A DNA stretch of 64,000 nucleotides from DASRLE01 sp963825315 (GCA_963825315.1 CAWGST010000001.1:186001-250000), one strand, 5' to 3'; shown: positions 26,385 to 35,332, numbered from the stretch's first letter. Numbers and translations: made by a program. The notes: generated by a model not told the origin, from the sequence alone.

Positions 26385-26842
26385 TTCAAGTGTGTTAAGC
26401 ATTATTTATTTTCATTTGCCCCCGTCCGGTGTGCTTGTTATGTGCGTTTGTAACGCAACGCCTGGCAGCGAATGAACCGCATTCGATTCACCCTGCGTTG
26501 TGCCAACCACTGAACGGCGCCGCGTGTCTTCTGCGCGTGGTCAATGATTTACTAGCATAAACTATTCCAAACATATTAGCTCAGTTTATAATGGGTTCCT
26601 CGAATGAGCCTAACGGATTGCACGTTAAGGGGTTGGGCGGAGCACATTTTCTGGTATTGCCGGAAGCCCATGCGTTTGGACGACACGCGAAGTGTAAGGA
26701 TCGCCGACAGAACAGAGCGCAAAAATCCGAATGGCGGAATCGCATGTCCCTGCAAGGCCAGTATTTATGGCAAGTTGTGCTTGGTGATTATGATTGTGTA
26801 AAACTTCCCGACGTCTTTACAGTTTGGGCAGCGAATATGGTT
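26385..26842. repeat. conserved CTERM upstream region, copy 1
   Basis: About 458 bases that recur at 27787-28123 (copy 2, lacking the left part) and 30490-30947 (copy 3). Shared blocks include CCGTCCGGTGTG, AACGGCGCCGCGTGTCTT, TTAGCTCAGTTTATAATGGG, GAATGAGCCTAACGGATTGC and the inverted repeat TGTAAAAC...TTTACA at 26797-26821. It lies upstream of gene A and after gene B. Reading frames through it differ between copies by indels, so it does not look protein-coding. Confidence 0.88.
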
Positions 26843-26887
26843 GCCTGGAGTGGATGCGGAGCGGGGTGGTGTGGCGATACACCACAA

Positions 26888-26915
26888 CAAAATGAGCCAC
26901 CCTCACGGATGGCTC
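26888..26915 (-). terminator. terminator of CTERM gene B
   Basis: Same stem as after gene A: GAGCCATCC / GGGTGGCTC on the minus strand at 26915-26894, followed by ATTTTG. It lies 35 bases after the gene B stop. Confidence 0.8.
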
Positions 26916-26949
26916 ACTTGTTTTGCCAGATGGGGTTGGCTGGGATGCC

Positions 26950-27748
26950 CTACGCCTTTGCCATTCGCCGCCGCCAGTCGCAGACCAGCAGACTGACTGC
27001 ACCGATGCCAAGCAGGGCGAGGGAGGAGGGTTCAGGGGTGGTCAGGGTCATTTCCCCCGACTGGTCCGCAGTTGTCCAGCCAACGGAGCCATCGAAGAGA
27101 TTATCCTTTAAGTCAGTGTCAGAGGGCAGCATGGTGTCGGTGGGTTGGAAGCCGAGGAAGTCCGGAATCCAGGCGTCGTTGACCAGGGCGTTCTCGAGGG
27201 GCGCGAGATCGGGAGGGGGCCCCGGAGGCTCCACCGGGCCGCTCGGCGTTTCCGCTGGGGCTGGTGGCGGGACCGGGCTTCCCGGAGGCAGAAGAGTGCC
27301 AGGCACCGTGGCTGTGGACCCCATCATTGTAGGTCACAGTCACTGACCCGCCGTTCTGGACGACACTCGCGACATTCCCTGCATCCGGTATCTGGAAAGT
27401 GACGCCGCTTGGCGTAGTGATGCTCGGGACAGACGTGGTCGGGTCCGGCAAGGTGGCCAGGAGCAACGCCACGCCAGCCACCTCGTCGATGGCATAGGTG
27501 GCGCCGGCTGGAATGAGGTAACCCGATGTCGGACCTATGACGTTGAGCGAACTGCCATCCCAGTACAGAACCGATGCGGGTTCCCCCCCGCCTTGTCCCA
27601 GTGTGGCCCCAGCCATTGCGAACATAAAGGTTGCGGCCAAGAGAGGCATCATTTTGGCGACAGGGAACTGCTTTTTGCGGCCATAGGGCACGGGGCCCGA
27701 GCGGGGAGTTAAGAGTTCGTCTTCAAGCATGGAGGTGAGCTTCTTCAT
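26950..27748 (-). CDS. PEP-CTERM-type exported protein B (frame broken)
   Basis: From the ATG at 27748 the N-terminus carries PVPYGRKKQFP and then a signal-peptide helix (MMPLLAATFMFAMAGATLGQ). The frame breaks at a run of four G near 27325 (YNDG, then in the other frame ...TVPGTLLPPGSPVP). The C-terminus is a classic PEP-CTERM: TPEPSSLALLGIGAVSLLV and the tail CDWRRRMAKA, which is identical to that of gene A. Rejoined length is about 265 residues. The central part is proline-rich, with no known domain. Shared tail, terminator and upstream region show that A and B come from a recent tandem duplication. Confidence 0.82.
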
Positions 27749-27786
27749 AGGATCGCCTTAATTATTACCTTTCATGGTTAAGGATT

Positions 27787-28123
27787 AACGGCACCGCGGG
27801 TCTTTTGCACAGGGTCAATTAAGTATTAGCATGAACTATTCCACTGAGATTAGCGTAGCTTATCATCGATTCCACGAATGAGCCTAATGGCTTGTGCATT
27901 AAGGGGTTGGGTGGAGCACATTTTGTGGTATTGCCGGAGGCCTTTGCGTTTGGACGACACGCGAAGTGTAAGGATCGCCGACAGCATGGAGCGCAAAAAG
28001 CCGAATGGCGGAAGCGCATGTCTCTGCAAGGCCGGTATTTAGGGCAAATCGCGCTTGGTGGTTCTGGTTGTGTAAAACTTCCCGACGTTTTTACAGTTTG
28101 GCGGCAGCGAATATGGCTGCCGA
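27787..28123. repeat. conserved CTERM upstream region, copy 2
   Basis: About 337 bases aligned to copies 1 and 3, starting at the AACGGCACCGCGGGTCTTTTG block. It contains TGTAAAAC...GTTTTTACA at 28071-28095 and the hairpin CGGCAGC (28102-28108) / GCTGCCG (28115-28121). It lies upstream of gene B. Confidence 0.88.
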
Positions 28124-28150
28124 TTTCACATGGCAGCTTAACCCGCCTCG

Positions 28151-28954
28151 TCAGTCAGTGTCCGTCTGGATGGGGTTAGCTACACGGATACGTTTGAGAG
28201 CATACAGCATAGCCGAAGCGAAACCCAACAAACACGCCGTAGATGATGCGTCGGGGCCTGTGAATCCGGTTTCCTTTGGGAGATAAATCGATGAGTTGGC
28301 ATCTGGATCGTAGGCTGTGAATTCGATGTATCCCGCGAGGTACAACACATCATTGGCAGGGAGAGTCACGCTAGAATAGTCTGCATCGAACAAGCTAGTC
28401 AGGAATGCCCCTGGAGTATTATCAAAGTAGTTAACGCTAACGCTCAAATCAGGCTTTATGGCCCCGTCTGAATCCGACAAGACCGCATAATCGTCGAAGG
28501 CGACATAGCTGCCCGCGGGCCCGACATTTCCGGCTATTGTAGGGAAGGTGATAAGTCCAGGAACAGTGATCAAACTGCCCGTTGTGAAGCCAATATCGAA
28601 AGAGATCGTCAGGGTAGCTGGATTGACATCGTCTCCAGGGGCCGTCTGGCTAACCCCAGTGTCATAAGGAAATTCATTCCCAGCCGTAAACGGATAGTAA
28701 AAATAGCAGATGCCGCCTAAGGCTGAACTACGAGCGCCGTTGGGACCGCCGGTCACATTCCACGACGCCGACGTCATACTAGGTTTAATTAGGAAGCTTT
28801 CCATATTTGTGCCCCCGAAGCCGGGATAGTATAAGATCATGGCGGAGTCATGACTGGGGTCGACTCCGTTAAACTGCGCATACAGTTGCACGGGCGTCAC
28901 GACTGCGGTCGCGCCTACAGCAATCCCGATCGTTTTCAATAATGTGGGTTTCAT
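28151..28954 (-). CDS. VPDSG-CTERM-like exported protein C
   Basis: 267 residues from the ATG at 28954, preceded by AAAGGA. Signal peptide (MKPTLLKTIGIAVGATAVVTPVQLYAQ) and a C-terminal GPDASSTACLLGFASAMLYALKRIR that resembles the VPDSG-CTERM signal of Verrucomicrobia, followed by a 14-residue tail. The body is beta-rich with repeated D, S, T and Y and no domain I can name. An ISL3 element sits 16 bases before the ATG, between the gene and its conserved upstream region (copy 3). Confidence 0.8.
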   Translation of the reverse strand: MKPTLLKTIGIAVGATAVVTPVQLYAQFNGVDPSHDSAMILYYPGFGGTNMESFLIKPSMTSASWNVTGGPNGARSSALGGICYFYYPFTAGNEFPYDTGVSQTAPGDDVNPATLTISFDIGFTTGSLITVPGLITFPTIAGNVGPAGSYVAFDDYAVLSDSDGAIKPDLSVSVNYFDNTPGAFLTSLFDADYSSVTLPANDVLYLAGYIEFTAYDPDANSSIYLPKETGFTGPDASSTACLLGFASAMLYALKRIRVANPIQTDTD

Positions 28955-28970
28955 AGCCGTTTCCTTTGTG

Positions 28971-30451
28971 GATTCTTCGAGGTTCATAATGGGTAGAGAT
29001 TGAGCTTTCCGCAGAAAAACAGGATGCGAATCCGGTAGTTCCGAAAGTTGCGGAAGCCCCGCGCGTTGGATTTGATGCTTTGGATTTTCGAGTTCAATCC
29101 TTCGGTCACCGCATTGGTGATGTGATGCTTCAAATACGTCAATAAGTTTTCCAAGTGACGCTTGAGCATGTGCGCCACTTCCACCAACGGCTTGAGCCGG
29201 CTTCGGCTCACCCAGCCAAACCATTGCTTGAAAAACCGCCGCGCCCAACCCTCTTCCTGATAGTTCCAGAATTGGCTGAACAGTTCCTTGGCCGCCCAGG
29301 CCCGCGCCACTTTCAAATGCAAGTCCTTCAATCCAGCAAACTCCTGGCGCTGTTCCGGGTTGAAGTTCTCCGGGTTATACAGCCACAGTTGCCGAGTGCC
29401 TTTGAGCGTTTCATCCCCTTCGGCCATCAGTTCCTTGTGCTCTTGGCGACGCACCTTGTCCACCGCCTCGCCCAGATATTTGCTGATATGAAACTTGTCA
29501 TGCACAATGTCCGCGTCGGGCACTTCCTTTTCAATCGTCCGCAAGAACGGTTCCCACATGTCCACCGCCACCGCTTCCACCGCTTGCTTTTGCTCCGGGC
29601 TCAACGTCTGCCACAACTGCTCGCCTGCCTCCTCCGTCCGATCCTCCACCACATCAATGACCCGCGCTTGTGCCAAATCCGTCAGCAGCGTGATGTAGGA
29701 CTGCCCACGCCCAAAACTCTTCTCATCCATCCCCAGGTGTTTCATCGCTTCCAGTTGCCGCCGCTCCAGGCCCCGCTCCACCGCCCGGCCCATCATCTCG
29801 TGCGCCGTCTCCCAGCCAATGCCCAGCAACTCGCACGCCTGGCTGACGCTGGCGCTGGCCAGCAGCACCTCCACGGCAAAGCGCTCGAAGAGCAGGGTGA
29901 AGCGCCCCTGCGGTTCCGCCCAGGGCACTTGCATCGTCTTGACTCCATGTACGGGGCAATCCGCCCGCGGCGTCCGCGCCCGAATCAAGGTGACAAACTG
30001 CATCGTGTCCAGATGCCGCCAGCTCCGCTCCGGCGCGCTGTCGTGCATCGAACACTTCCGCCCGCATTCCGGGCACTGGGCCGACTGGCCCCATTGCCAG
30101 CCCAACTCGATTTCCACCTTCTTCTCCGCCAGTTTCAACTCCACCGTCTTGACTTCCCACGGGCTGCCGATGCCTAAAAGTAACGCGTAATGCCTTTGTA
30201 ATTCAGTGTCCATGCTCACACTGACCAACCTCTCAGAAACCAGCCTCCCCTTCCAACCAAAAACCTCCGACCGGCGGAGCGGAGCGGCAGCGGAGCGCAG
30301 TCCGACGCGAAGCGGTGCGAGCCCACGTCCGCCTCAGTCAAACAAACAACGCCAGGGGCCAGACCACCATTTTCATCCTAAAAGCTCTTCTTCTTTCTTC
30401 AATTTCCCCCGCACCCCGATTTGCGTTAGCCATGAAAAACCTCGAATATCC
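28971..30451 (-). mobile_element. ISL3-family insertion sequence
   Basis: 1481 bases bounded by imperfect inverted ends: GATTCTTCGAGGTT at 28971-28984 and, on the other strand from 30451, GGATATTCGAGGTT (11 of 14 equal). The 8-bp direct repeat CCTTTGTG flanks it (28963-28970 and 30452-30459), the target duplication size known for ISL3 elements. It carries one transposase gene. The target is the Shine-Dalgarno region of CTERM gene C; the duplication leaves a copy of CACAAAGG on the gene side. Confidence 0.88.
28984..30213 (-). CDS. ISL3-family transposase
   Basis: 409 residues from the ATG at 30213 (a TTG five codons earlier is possible). An N-terminal zinc-finger-like part (CPECGRKCSMHD and C-P-V-H-G) is followed by a helix-turn-helix region and a DDE domain with D in GMDEKSFGRG, D in AVDMWEPF and E in VTEGLNSKIQSIKSNARGF, the typical ISL3 pattern. 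The frame is intact and full length, so the element may be active. It reads toward gene C, whose ATG is 29 bases past the transposase stop. Confidence 0.93.
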   Translation of the reverse strand: MDTELQRHYALLLGIGSPWEVKTVELKLAEKKVEIELGWQWGQSAQCPECGRKCSMHDSAPERSWRHLDTMQFVTLIRARTPRADCPVHGVKTMQVPWAEPQGRFTLLFERFAVEVLLASASVSQACELLGIGWETAHEMMGRAVERGLERRQLEAMKHLGMDEKSFGRGQSYITLLTDLAQARVIDVVEDRTEEAGEQLWQTLSPEQKQAVEAVAVDMWEPFLRTIEKEVPDADIVHDKFHISKYLGEAVDKVRRQEHKELMAEGDETLKGTRQLWLYNPENFNPEQRQEFAGLKDLHLKVARAWAAKELFSQFWNYQEEGWARRFFKQWFGWVSRSRLKPLVEVAHMLKRHLENLLTYLKHHITNAVTEGLNSKIQSIKSNARGFRNFRNYRIRILFFCGKLNLYPL

Positions 30452-30489
30452 CCTTTGTGTTGCCTTTACCTGATCGCTTATTGTCTTAG

Positions 30490-30947
30490 TTCAAGCGTGT
30501 TAAACATCATAAATTTGCCCCGTCCGGTGTGGTGGTCATGTGCGTGTGAAACGGAACGCCGGACAGCGAATGTACCGCATTCGATTTACCCTGCGCTCTG
30601 CCAACCACTGAACGGCGCCGCGTGTCTTTTGCGCGTGATCAATTAATTATTAGCATAGTATATTCCATAGAGATTAGCTCAGTTTATAATGGGTTCCTCC
30701 AATGAGCCTAACGGATTGCAAGTCAAGGCCTTCGGTGGAGCGCATTTTCTGGTGTTGCGGGGGCCTTTGCGTTTGGATGATCCGCAAAGTGTAAGGATCA
30801 GCGACAGCACGGAGCGGAAAAATCTGAATGGCGCAAGCGCATGTCCTTGCAAGGCTGGTATTTATGGCAAATTGTGCATGGTGGTTCCGGTTGTGTAAAA
30901 CTTCCCGACGTTTTTACAGTTTGGCGGCAGCCAATATGGCTGCCGAT
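30490..30947. repeat. conserved CTERM upstream region, copy 3
   Basis: About 458 bases aligned end to end with copy 1, starting TTCAAGCGTGTTAA. It contains TGTAAAAC...GTTTTTACA at 30894-30918 and an 8-bp hairpin CGGCAGCC (30925-30932) / GGCTGCCG (30938-30945) with loop AATAT. It originally preceded gene C and is now cut off from it by the IS. Confidence 0.88.
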
Positions 30948-31073
30948 TAGGATTAGGAACACGAAACCGCCAGGCGCAGTTAAACATTGCGCTGGCCGGG
31001 GTTTGCCCCTAAACTGGGCGGCGATGGGGAAACATGCCGCGCTGGAGAGCGCGGTGGAACTTTTTTTGAAATT

Positions 31074-31229
31074 ATGTCACAGCATCGAAGTCTGCGCGCC
31101 ACGAGCACCCTTGGGGCCAAGCGCAATGTCCTGAAACGGTTTGAACGGGTTGCCATTCTGAAAAGACGCGGCCAATGGAAGACGGGCGACAAGGTCACCG
31201 GTCTGCGCAAGACCAAGGCCGATGTGTGA
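31074..31229 (+). CDS. small basic protein (Chlamydiae/Verrucomicrobia family)
   Basis: 51 residues, highly basic: MSQHRSLRATSTLGAKRNVL then KRFERVAILKRRGQWKTGDK and VTGLRKTK. This matches the short, strongly conserved 'small basic protein' family of Verrucomicrobia, Lentisphaerae and Chlamydiae (TIGR04137), thought to act with the ribosome or RNA. The ATG at 31074 fits the family start; an earlier ATG at 30987 adds residues not in the family. It lies 9 bases before a pseudouridine synthase, which supports an RNA or ribosome link. Confidence 0.88.
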   Translation: MSQHRSLRATSTLGAKRNVLKRFERVAILKRRGQWKTGDKVTGLRKTKADV

Positions 31230-31238
31230 GTCATATTT

Positions 31239-31950
31239 GTGGTTCGTTTGCAAAAGTATCTGGCCGAAGCGGGCATCGCCTCGCGGCGGGCCAGCGAACA
31301 GGTCATTGTCGCCGGGCGGGTGACGGTCAATGGCGAAGTGGCCTCGCAATTGGGGGCGAAGGTGGACCCGCAGCATGACCGTGTGGCGGTGGATGGCCGG
31401 GTCGTGGCCCGGAAGCGCAAACTGTATATCGCGGTCAACAAGCCGCCCGGCTTTGTCTGCACCCGGGGAACGGAAGACGAACGGAAGAGAATTGGCGACC
31501 TGTTGCCGCGGGAATGGACGGAACTGTTTTCGGTTGGCCGGCTGGATTACCAGAGCGAAGGGTTGATATTTTTGACAAATGATGGCGATTTTTGCTTGAA
31601 ATTAACGCATCCCCGTTATGGCATTCCCCGGAGATACATGGCCTGGATTGAAGGCCGGGTCACGGCGGAAATGATAAAGAACTTTACACAAGGCGTGGTG
31701 AGCGCGGGCGAGAAATTGCAAGCCCGGCGCGCCCGGCTCATTTCGGCCAATAATTCCAGCAGCATCGTGGAATTGGAATTGACTGAAGGGAAGAACCGCG
31801 AAGTCCGCCGCCTTTTTGAATCGCAACACCTCGACGGTGCGCCGCTTGCAACGTGTCCAAATCGGTCCGATAAAGCTCGGCCAGTTGCCAGCCGGCAAAT
31901 GGCGGGTGTTGACAGAACCAGAGATTAAGTCCCTACTTCCCGTGTTATGA
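31239..31950 (+). CDS. RsuA/RluB-family rRNA pseudouridine synthase (frame broken near end)
   Basis: N-terminal S4 RNA-binding domain (VRLQKYLAEAGIASRRASEQ) and a synthase domain with the catalytic aspartate in VGRLDYQSEGLIFLTNDGD and the KNREVRRLFESQ motif. Converts specific uridines in 23S or 16S rRNA to pseudouridine. One base too many near 31835 diverts the last 35 residues. In the next frame the sense continues TVRRLQRVQIGPIKLGQLPA and ends at a TGA (31948-31950) that overlaps the next ATG by ATGA. The start is a GTG or TTG near 31239, as no ATG fits; the first codon is uncertain. Confidence 0.88.
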
Positions 31951-33159
31951 AACATACAACTTGGCTTTTATCCGCGCTGGCTCCCTTGACCGCTGTGTCG
32001 GTCCTGGCGCAGGCGTCGAACCCCGTGCCGTCCGTCATGAACCCCCCGCCGCCCCCCGCCGCTTCGGCCGCGCCCGTCGCGCCCGCCGCGCCCGCCGCCG
32101 AACCTGCCGCGAAACCGGCGCATGAACCCAAGGCGAAGGCCAAACACACCAGAGCGCCGGTTGTCAAAAGCAGTGTCGTTCTCAATCCGCCTGTCACGGC
32201 CATCGTCAAGTGCGATGTGCTGGATGTGCGGGGCCAGGGTTCCTTCGCCGGCGAAGTGATCACCCATGTGAAGAAGGGCGAGAGCGTAACTGTTCTGGAA
32301 GAGATCACCCTCGGCCACGTTCGCCCGAATGAGCCGGGCCAATGGTCCCGCATTGTCATGCCGACCAACGCGGCGGTTTGGGTGGATGCCGACTTTATTG
32401 ATCCTGAAAGCAAGGCCGTGCGCGTCAAGAAAGTCAATGTGCGGGGCGGCCCCGGAGAGAACTACAGCATTGTCGGCCGGCTGGAGAAAGGGACCGCTGT
32501 CAAAGAAATCCGCAAAAAAGAAGGCTGGCTGGAAATCGAAACGCCTGGCCAATGCCGTTGCTTTTGTCGCTTCTGAATATTTGGACAAGCAGGCGGCTGT
32601 GGCGCCGGCTCCGGTGGTGGCTGCCGCGCCGCCGCCCGGCCCTCCTCCTCCGGCCGCGGCTGCACCCGCGCCTCCGCCAGCCGTTGAGACGCCTGTCGTG
32701 GTGAACGTGCCGGCGGAGACGGCTCCGGCTCCCGCCAAGCCGGTGGAAACAGCGCCGGCCGGGCCTGTCGCCCCCGCGCCGACGGCCGCGAGCCAGGCCG
32801 ACCAGGAACTTGCGGCGTTGCGTCGGGCAACCGCTCCCGAGCCATTAGCGGCTCCGGCCGCTTCCGCCGCGCCTGCAGCAGCGGCGACCCAGCCGGAAGC
32901 TGCGAAGCAAGAGCCTCCGCGCACGGTGACGCGCGAAGGGTTTGTCCACAGGGCGTATAACTTTCAAGCGCCGGCGGGTTATGAGTTGCACGATATCAAA
33001 ACCGGCGTGTTGATCGAGTATTTGCAGCCCGCGCCCGGCCAAAAGAAGTTCAAGATATTCGTTGGCACACGAGTGAGAATCACCGGCACCGAATTTTTGG
33101 ATCCAAGCTGGCCGCGCACGCCGATATTGCACGTCGAAACGGTTGATCTCATGCCCTGA
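31947..33159 (+). CDS. secreted SH3-domain protein (frame broken)
   Basis: Signal peptide (MKHTTWLLSALAPLTAVSVLAQA), a proline/alanine-rich linker, then two bacterial SH3-type repeats: CDVLDVRGQGSFAGEVITHVKKGESVTVLEE and VNVRGGPGENYSIVGRLEKGTAVKEIRKKEGWLEIE. The frame shifts once near 32550 (ETPGQCRC, then in the other frame ANAVAFVASEYLDKQ). After this come a long P/A-rich stretch and a C-terminal domain (EGFVHRAYNFQAPAGYELHD). Rejoined length is about 403 residues. SH3b proteins often bind cell-wall peptides; the periplasmic role is unknown. Its TGA shares a base with the folD ATG. Confidence 0.8.
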
Positions 33160-34064
33160 TGCCACCCGGCAATCTTATCGACGGTCGCGCCATCGCCGAG
33201 CAAATTCACCAGGAAACCGCCCGGCGGGTTGCGCGGCTCCAGGCCCGCGGGATCGTGCCCCGCCTGGTCTTTGTTCGCGTCGGCGAGGATGCCGCTTCCC
33301 GCGTTTATGTCGGCATGAAGGAAAAAACCTGCGCGCGCCTGGGCATCTCTTCGCAGACCTGCGCGCTGGCGGCATCGGCGACGGAAAAGGAGTTGCTGGA
33401 GTTAGTGGAGCGTCTGAACGCGGATCGCGGCGTGCATGGCATTCTGGTGCAGGCCCCGCTGCCCAAGCATATCTCAGAGGCCAAAATCTACGGGTCGGTT
33501 GCCCCGGAAAAAGACGTGGACGGTTTTCATCCGGTGAACGCGGGCAAACTGATGCTGGGGGACCCGACGGGCTTTCGTCCCTGCACACCGGCCGGGATAC
33601 ACGAATTGTTGATCCGCTCGCAAGTGACTGTGGAAGGAGCGGAGGCGGTGGTGCTGGGGCGGGGGAACATCGTGGGCAAACCGATGGCGGTGATATTGCT
33701 GCAAAAGGCCAGGCACGCCGGCGCCACGGTCACTGTTTGCCATTCCCAGACGCGCGATCTGGCCGCGCACTGCCGCCGCGCCGACATTCTTATCGCCGCC
33801 CTGGGTTCGCCGGAATTTGTCAAGTCCAACATGGTCAAGCCCGGCGCGGTGGTGATTGATGTGGGAGTCAACCGCGTCCCGGACCCGTCGGCCAAGGGCG
33901 GCTGGCGATTGACGGGCGATGTTGATTTTGCCGGCGTCCAGCCGGTGGCGGGAAAGATCACGCCCAACCCCGGCGGCGTCGGGCCCATGACCATTGCCAT
34001 GCTTTTGCAAAACACGGTGCGCGCCGCCGAACAATTGGCCAGCATCCAAAATCCAAATCCCTGA
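33159..34064 (+). CDS. folD: bifunctional methylenetetrahydrofolate dehydrogenase/cyclohydrolase
   Basis: 301 residues. Family signatures: SRVYVGMKEKTCARLGI (with the catalytic lysine), GILVQAPLPKHI, PEKDVDGFHPVNAGKL, the NADP-binding VVLGRGNIVGKPMA and the ending KITPNPGGVGPMTIAML. Interconverts methylene-, methenyl- and formyl-tetrahydrofolate in one-carbon metabolism. The ATG shares one base with the stop of the SH3 protein (TGATG), which implies coupled translation. Confidence 0.96.
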   Translation: MPPGNLIDGRAIAEQIHQETARRVARLQARGIVPRLVFVRVGEDAASRVYVGMKEKTCARLGISSQTCALAASATEKELLELVERLNADRGVHGILVQAPLPKHISEAKIYGSVAPEKDVDGFHPVNAGKLMLGDPTGFRPCTPAGIHELLIRSQVTVEGAEAVVLGRGNIVGKPMAVILLQKARHAGATVTVCHSQTRDLAAHCRRADILIAALGSPEFVKSNMVKPGAVVIDVGVNRVPDPSAKGGWRLTGDVDFAGVQPVAGKITPNPGGVGPMTIAMLLQNTVRAAEQLASIQNPNP

Positions 34065-34082
34065 CCTCAACCCAGCCATGCC

Positions 34083-34517
34083 ATGAAGCCATCACGAATC
34101 CTGCCTGATCTGCAATGCTCTCTTTTGTGCGAAGATGTCCGCCATGAGGCAAACGGCAATTTCATTCTCATTGGAGTGATCAGTTTTGTCCGTGTGCCGC
34201 AACTTCCGGTCACCGCGCTCAAGCTCTGTTTGTTCAACCGCTGGGCGGCGGGCTACGGACAATTTCTGGAATCCGTGCGGCTCATTGCGCCGGATCAAAC
34301 CACCGTGCTGCGCAAGAGCGAAATGAAATTCGCGCTGCACGATGTCATCCACAACGCGACCACGGTCACGGTCTGGAGTCCCATTAAATTTGAAACGGCC
34401 GGCGCATATTACGTCGAAATCCTGGTGGATGACGTTATGAAACTGCGCTTTCCAATTGCCATTATACTGGCGCCGCCGGAGCAGCGGCCCGAAGGCGGGC
34501 CGAAGAAGGAAGCATGA
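34083..34517 (+). CDS. conserved hypothetical protein (DUF6941-like)
   Basis: 144 residues, soluble, mostly beta: ILPDLQCSLLCEDVRHEANG and NFILIGVISFVRVP at the start, later AYYVEILVDDVMKLRFPIAI. This resembles short proteins of the DUF6941 type that begin with 'CEDVR...GK..LIG'. No function known. It lies 18 bases after folD and overlaps the next gene by ATGA. Confidence 0.65.
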   Translation: MKPSRILPDLQCSLLCEDVRHEANGNFILIGVISFVRVPQLPVTALKLCLFNRWAAGYGQFLESVRLIAPDQTTVLRKSEMKFALHDVIHNATTVTVWSPIKFETAGAYYVEILVDDVMKLRFPIAIILAPPEQRPEGGPKKEA

Positions 34518-35332
34518 GCGGGGCTGCGGATGGTGCAACGCCGTCCCGGGCCGCGTGGCAGCCATTTACGTTCGGCGGGTTGGCCGCTTTTGCCCGGGCC
34601 AGACTGGGCCGGTTGCTGCTGGTCGAATTTCTGTTCGCGGTCCTGGTCAGCGGGAGCGCCGTCTGCTTTCTACGCGGCGCCTATTCGCCGGTCATCCTTC
34701 AAGCCATTGAAAAAATGCCGGAGACCGCCAAAATAGCCGATGGACGGCTGGCCGGTATTGAGGCGACGCTCATTGCCGAAACGAAATTTCTCGCCATCGC
34801 CGTTACGCCGGAGACTTCCGGCCAGATCGGGCAAAGCGCCGATGTCCAGGTTCAGTTTCGCCCCACCGATTTTCGCGTTGGTTCGGTTTTTCGTCCCGAC
34901 TGGGGTTGGGAATTCGATTATGGGCCGGGTGCGGCGCTGAACCTGAGCCGTTCCAATCTGGAACCCTGGTGGGGTGCGTGGCATCCAATTCTGTTGGCGG
35001 CTGCCGGCGTGGCGATTCTGGCGCTATTGTTCGGAATTTGGGCGGTGTTGGCCTTAATCTATACAGTGCCCGCGAAATTCGTCGCCTGGTTCGCAGATCG
35101 CCAATTATCATGGGCCGGAGCCTGGCGGATGAGTTCAGCCGCGCTGCTTCCGGGGGCACTTCTCATGGGTGCGGCCACTTTTCTTTACAGTTGGCAGGCG
35201 GTGGATTTGATCGGACTGGCCTCCTTTTTCGCAGCACACATGCTAATGGGCTGGGTTTACCTAGTTGGGGGCGCCTGGGCATGTCCACGGCTGTATCCGG
35301 ATGTTCTCAAGCAGAACCCGTTCATTGCCTGA
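34514..35332 (+). CDS. hypothetical membrane protein
   Basis: 272 residues. One membrane helix near 33-52 (LLLVEFLFAVLVSGSAVCF), a soluble stretch of about 95 residues, then three to four helices (ILLAAAGVAILALLFGIWAVLAL, ALLPGALLMGAATFLYS, LIGLASFFAAHMLMGWVYLVGG). I do not recognise a family. It overlaps the preceding hypothetical gene by 4 bases, so the two are probably co-expressed with folD. Confidence 0.6.
   Translation: MSGAADGATPSRAAWQPFTFGGLAAFARARLGRLLLVEFLFAVLVSGSAVCFLRGAYSPVILQAIEKMPETAKIADGRLAGIEATLIAETKFLAIAVTPETSGQIGQSADVQVQFRPTDFRVGSVFRPDWGWEFDYGPGAALNLSRSNLEPWWGAWHPILLAAAGVAILALLFGIWAVLALIYTVPAKFVAWFADRQLSWAGAWRMSSAALLPGALLMGAATFLYSWQAVDLIGLASFFAAHMLMGWVYLVGGAWACPRLYPDVLKQNPFIA

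Noticed and set aside
29155..30177. 340-codon plus-strand frame opposite the ISL3 transposase
   Set aside because: Antisense shadow; the transposase has an intact DDE set on the minus strand.
26591..30898. Small plus-strand frames (MGSSNEPNGL...) in the conserved CTERM upstream regions
   Set aside because: Copies 1 and 3 start alike but copy 3 shifts frame midway and copy 2 lacks the start, so there is no sign of selection on the protein.
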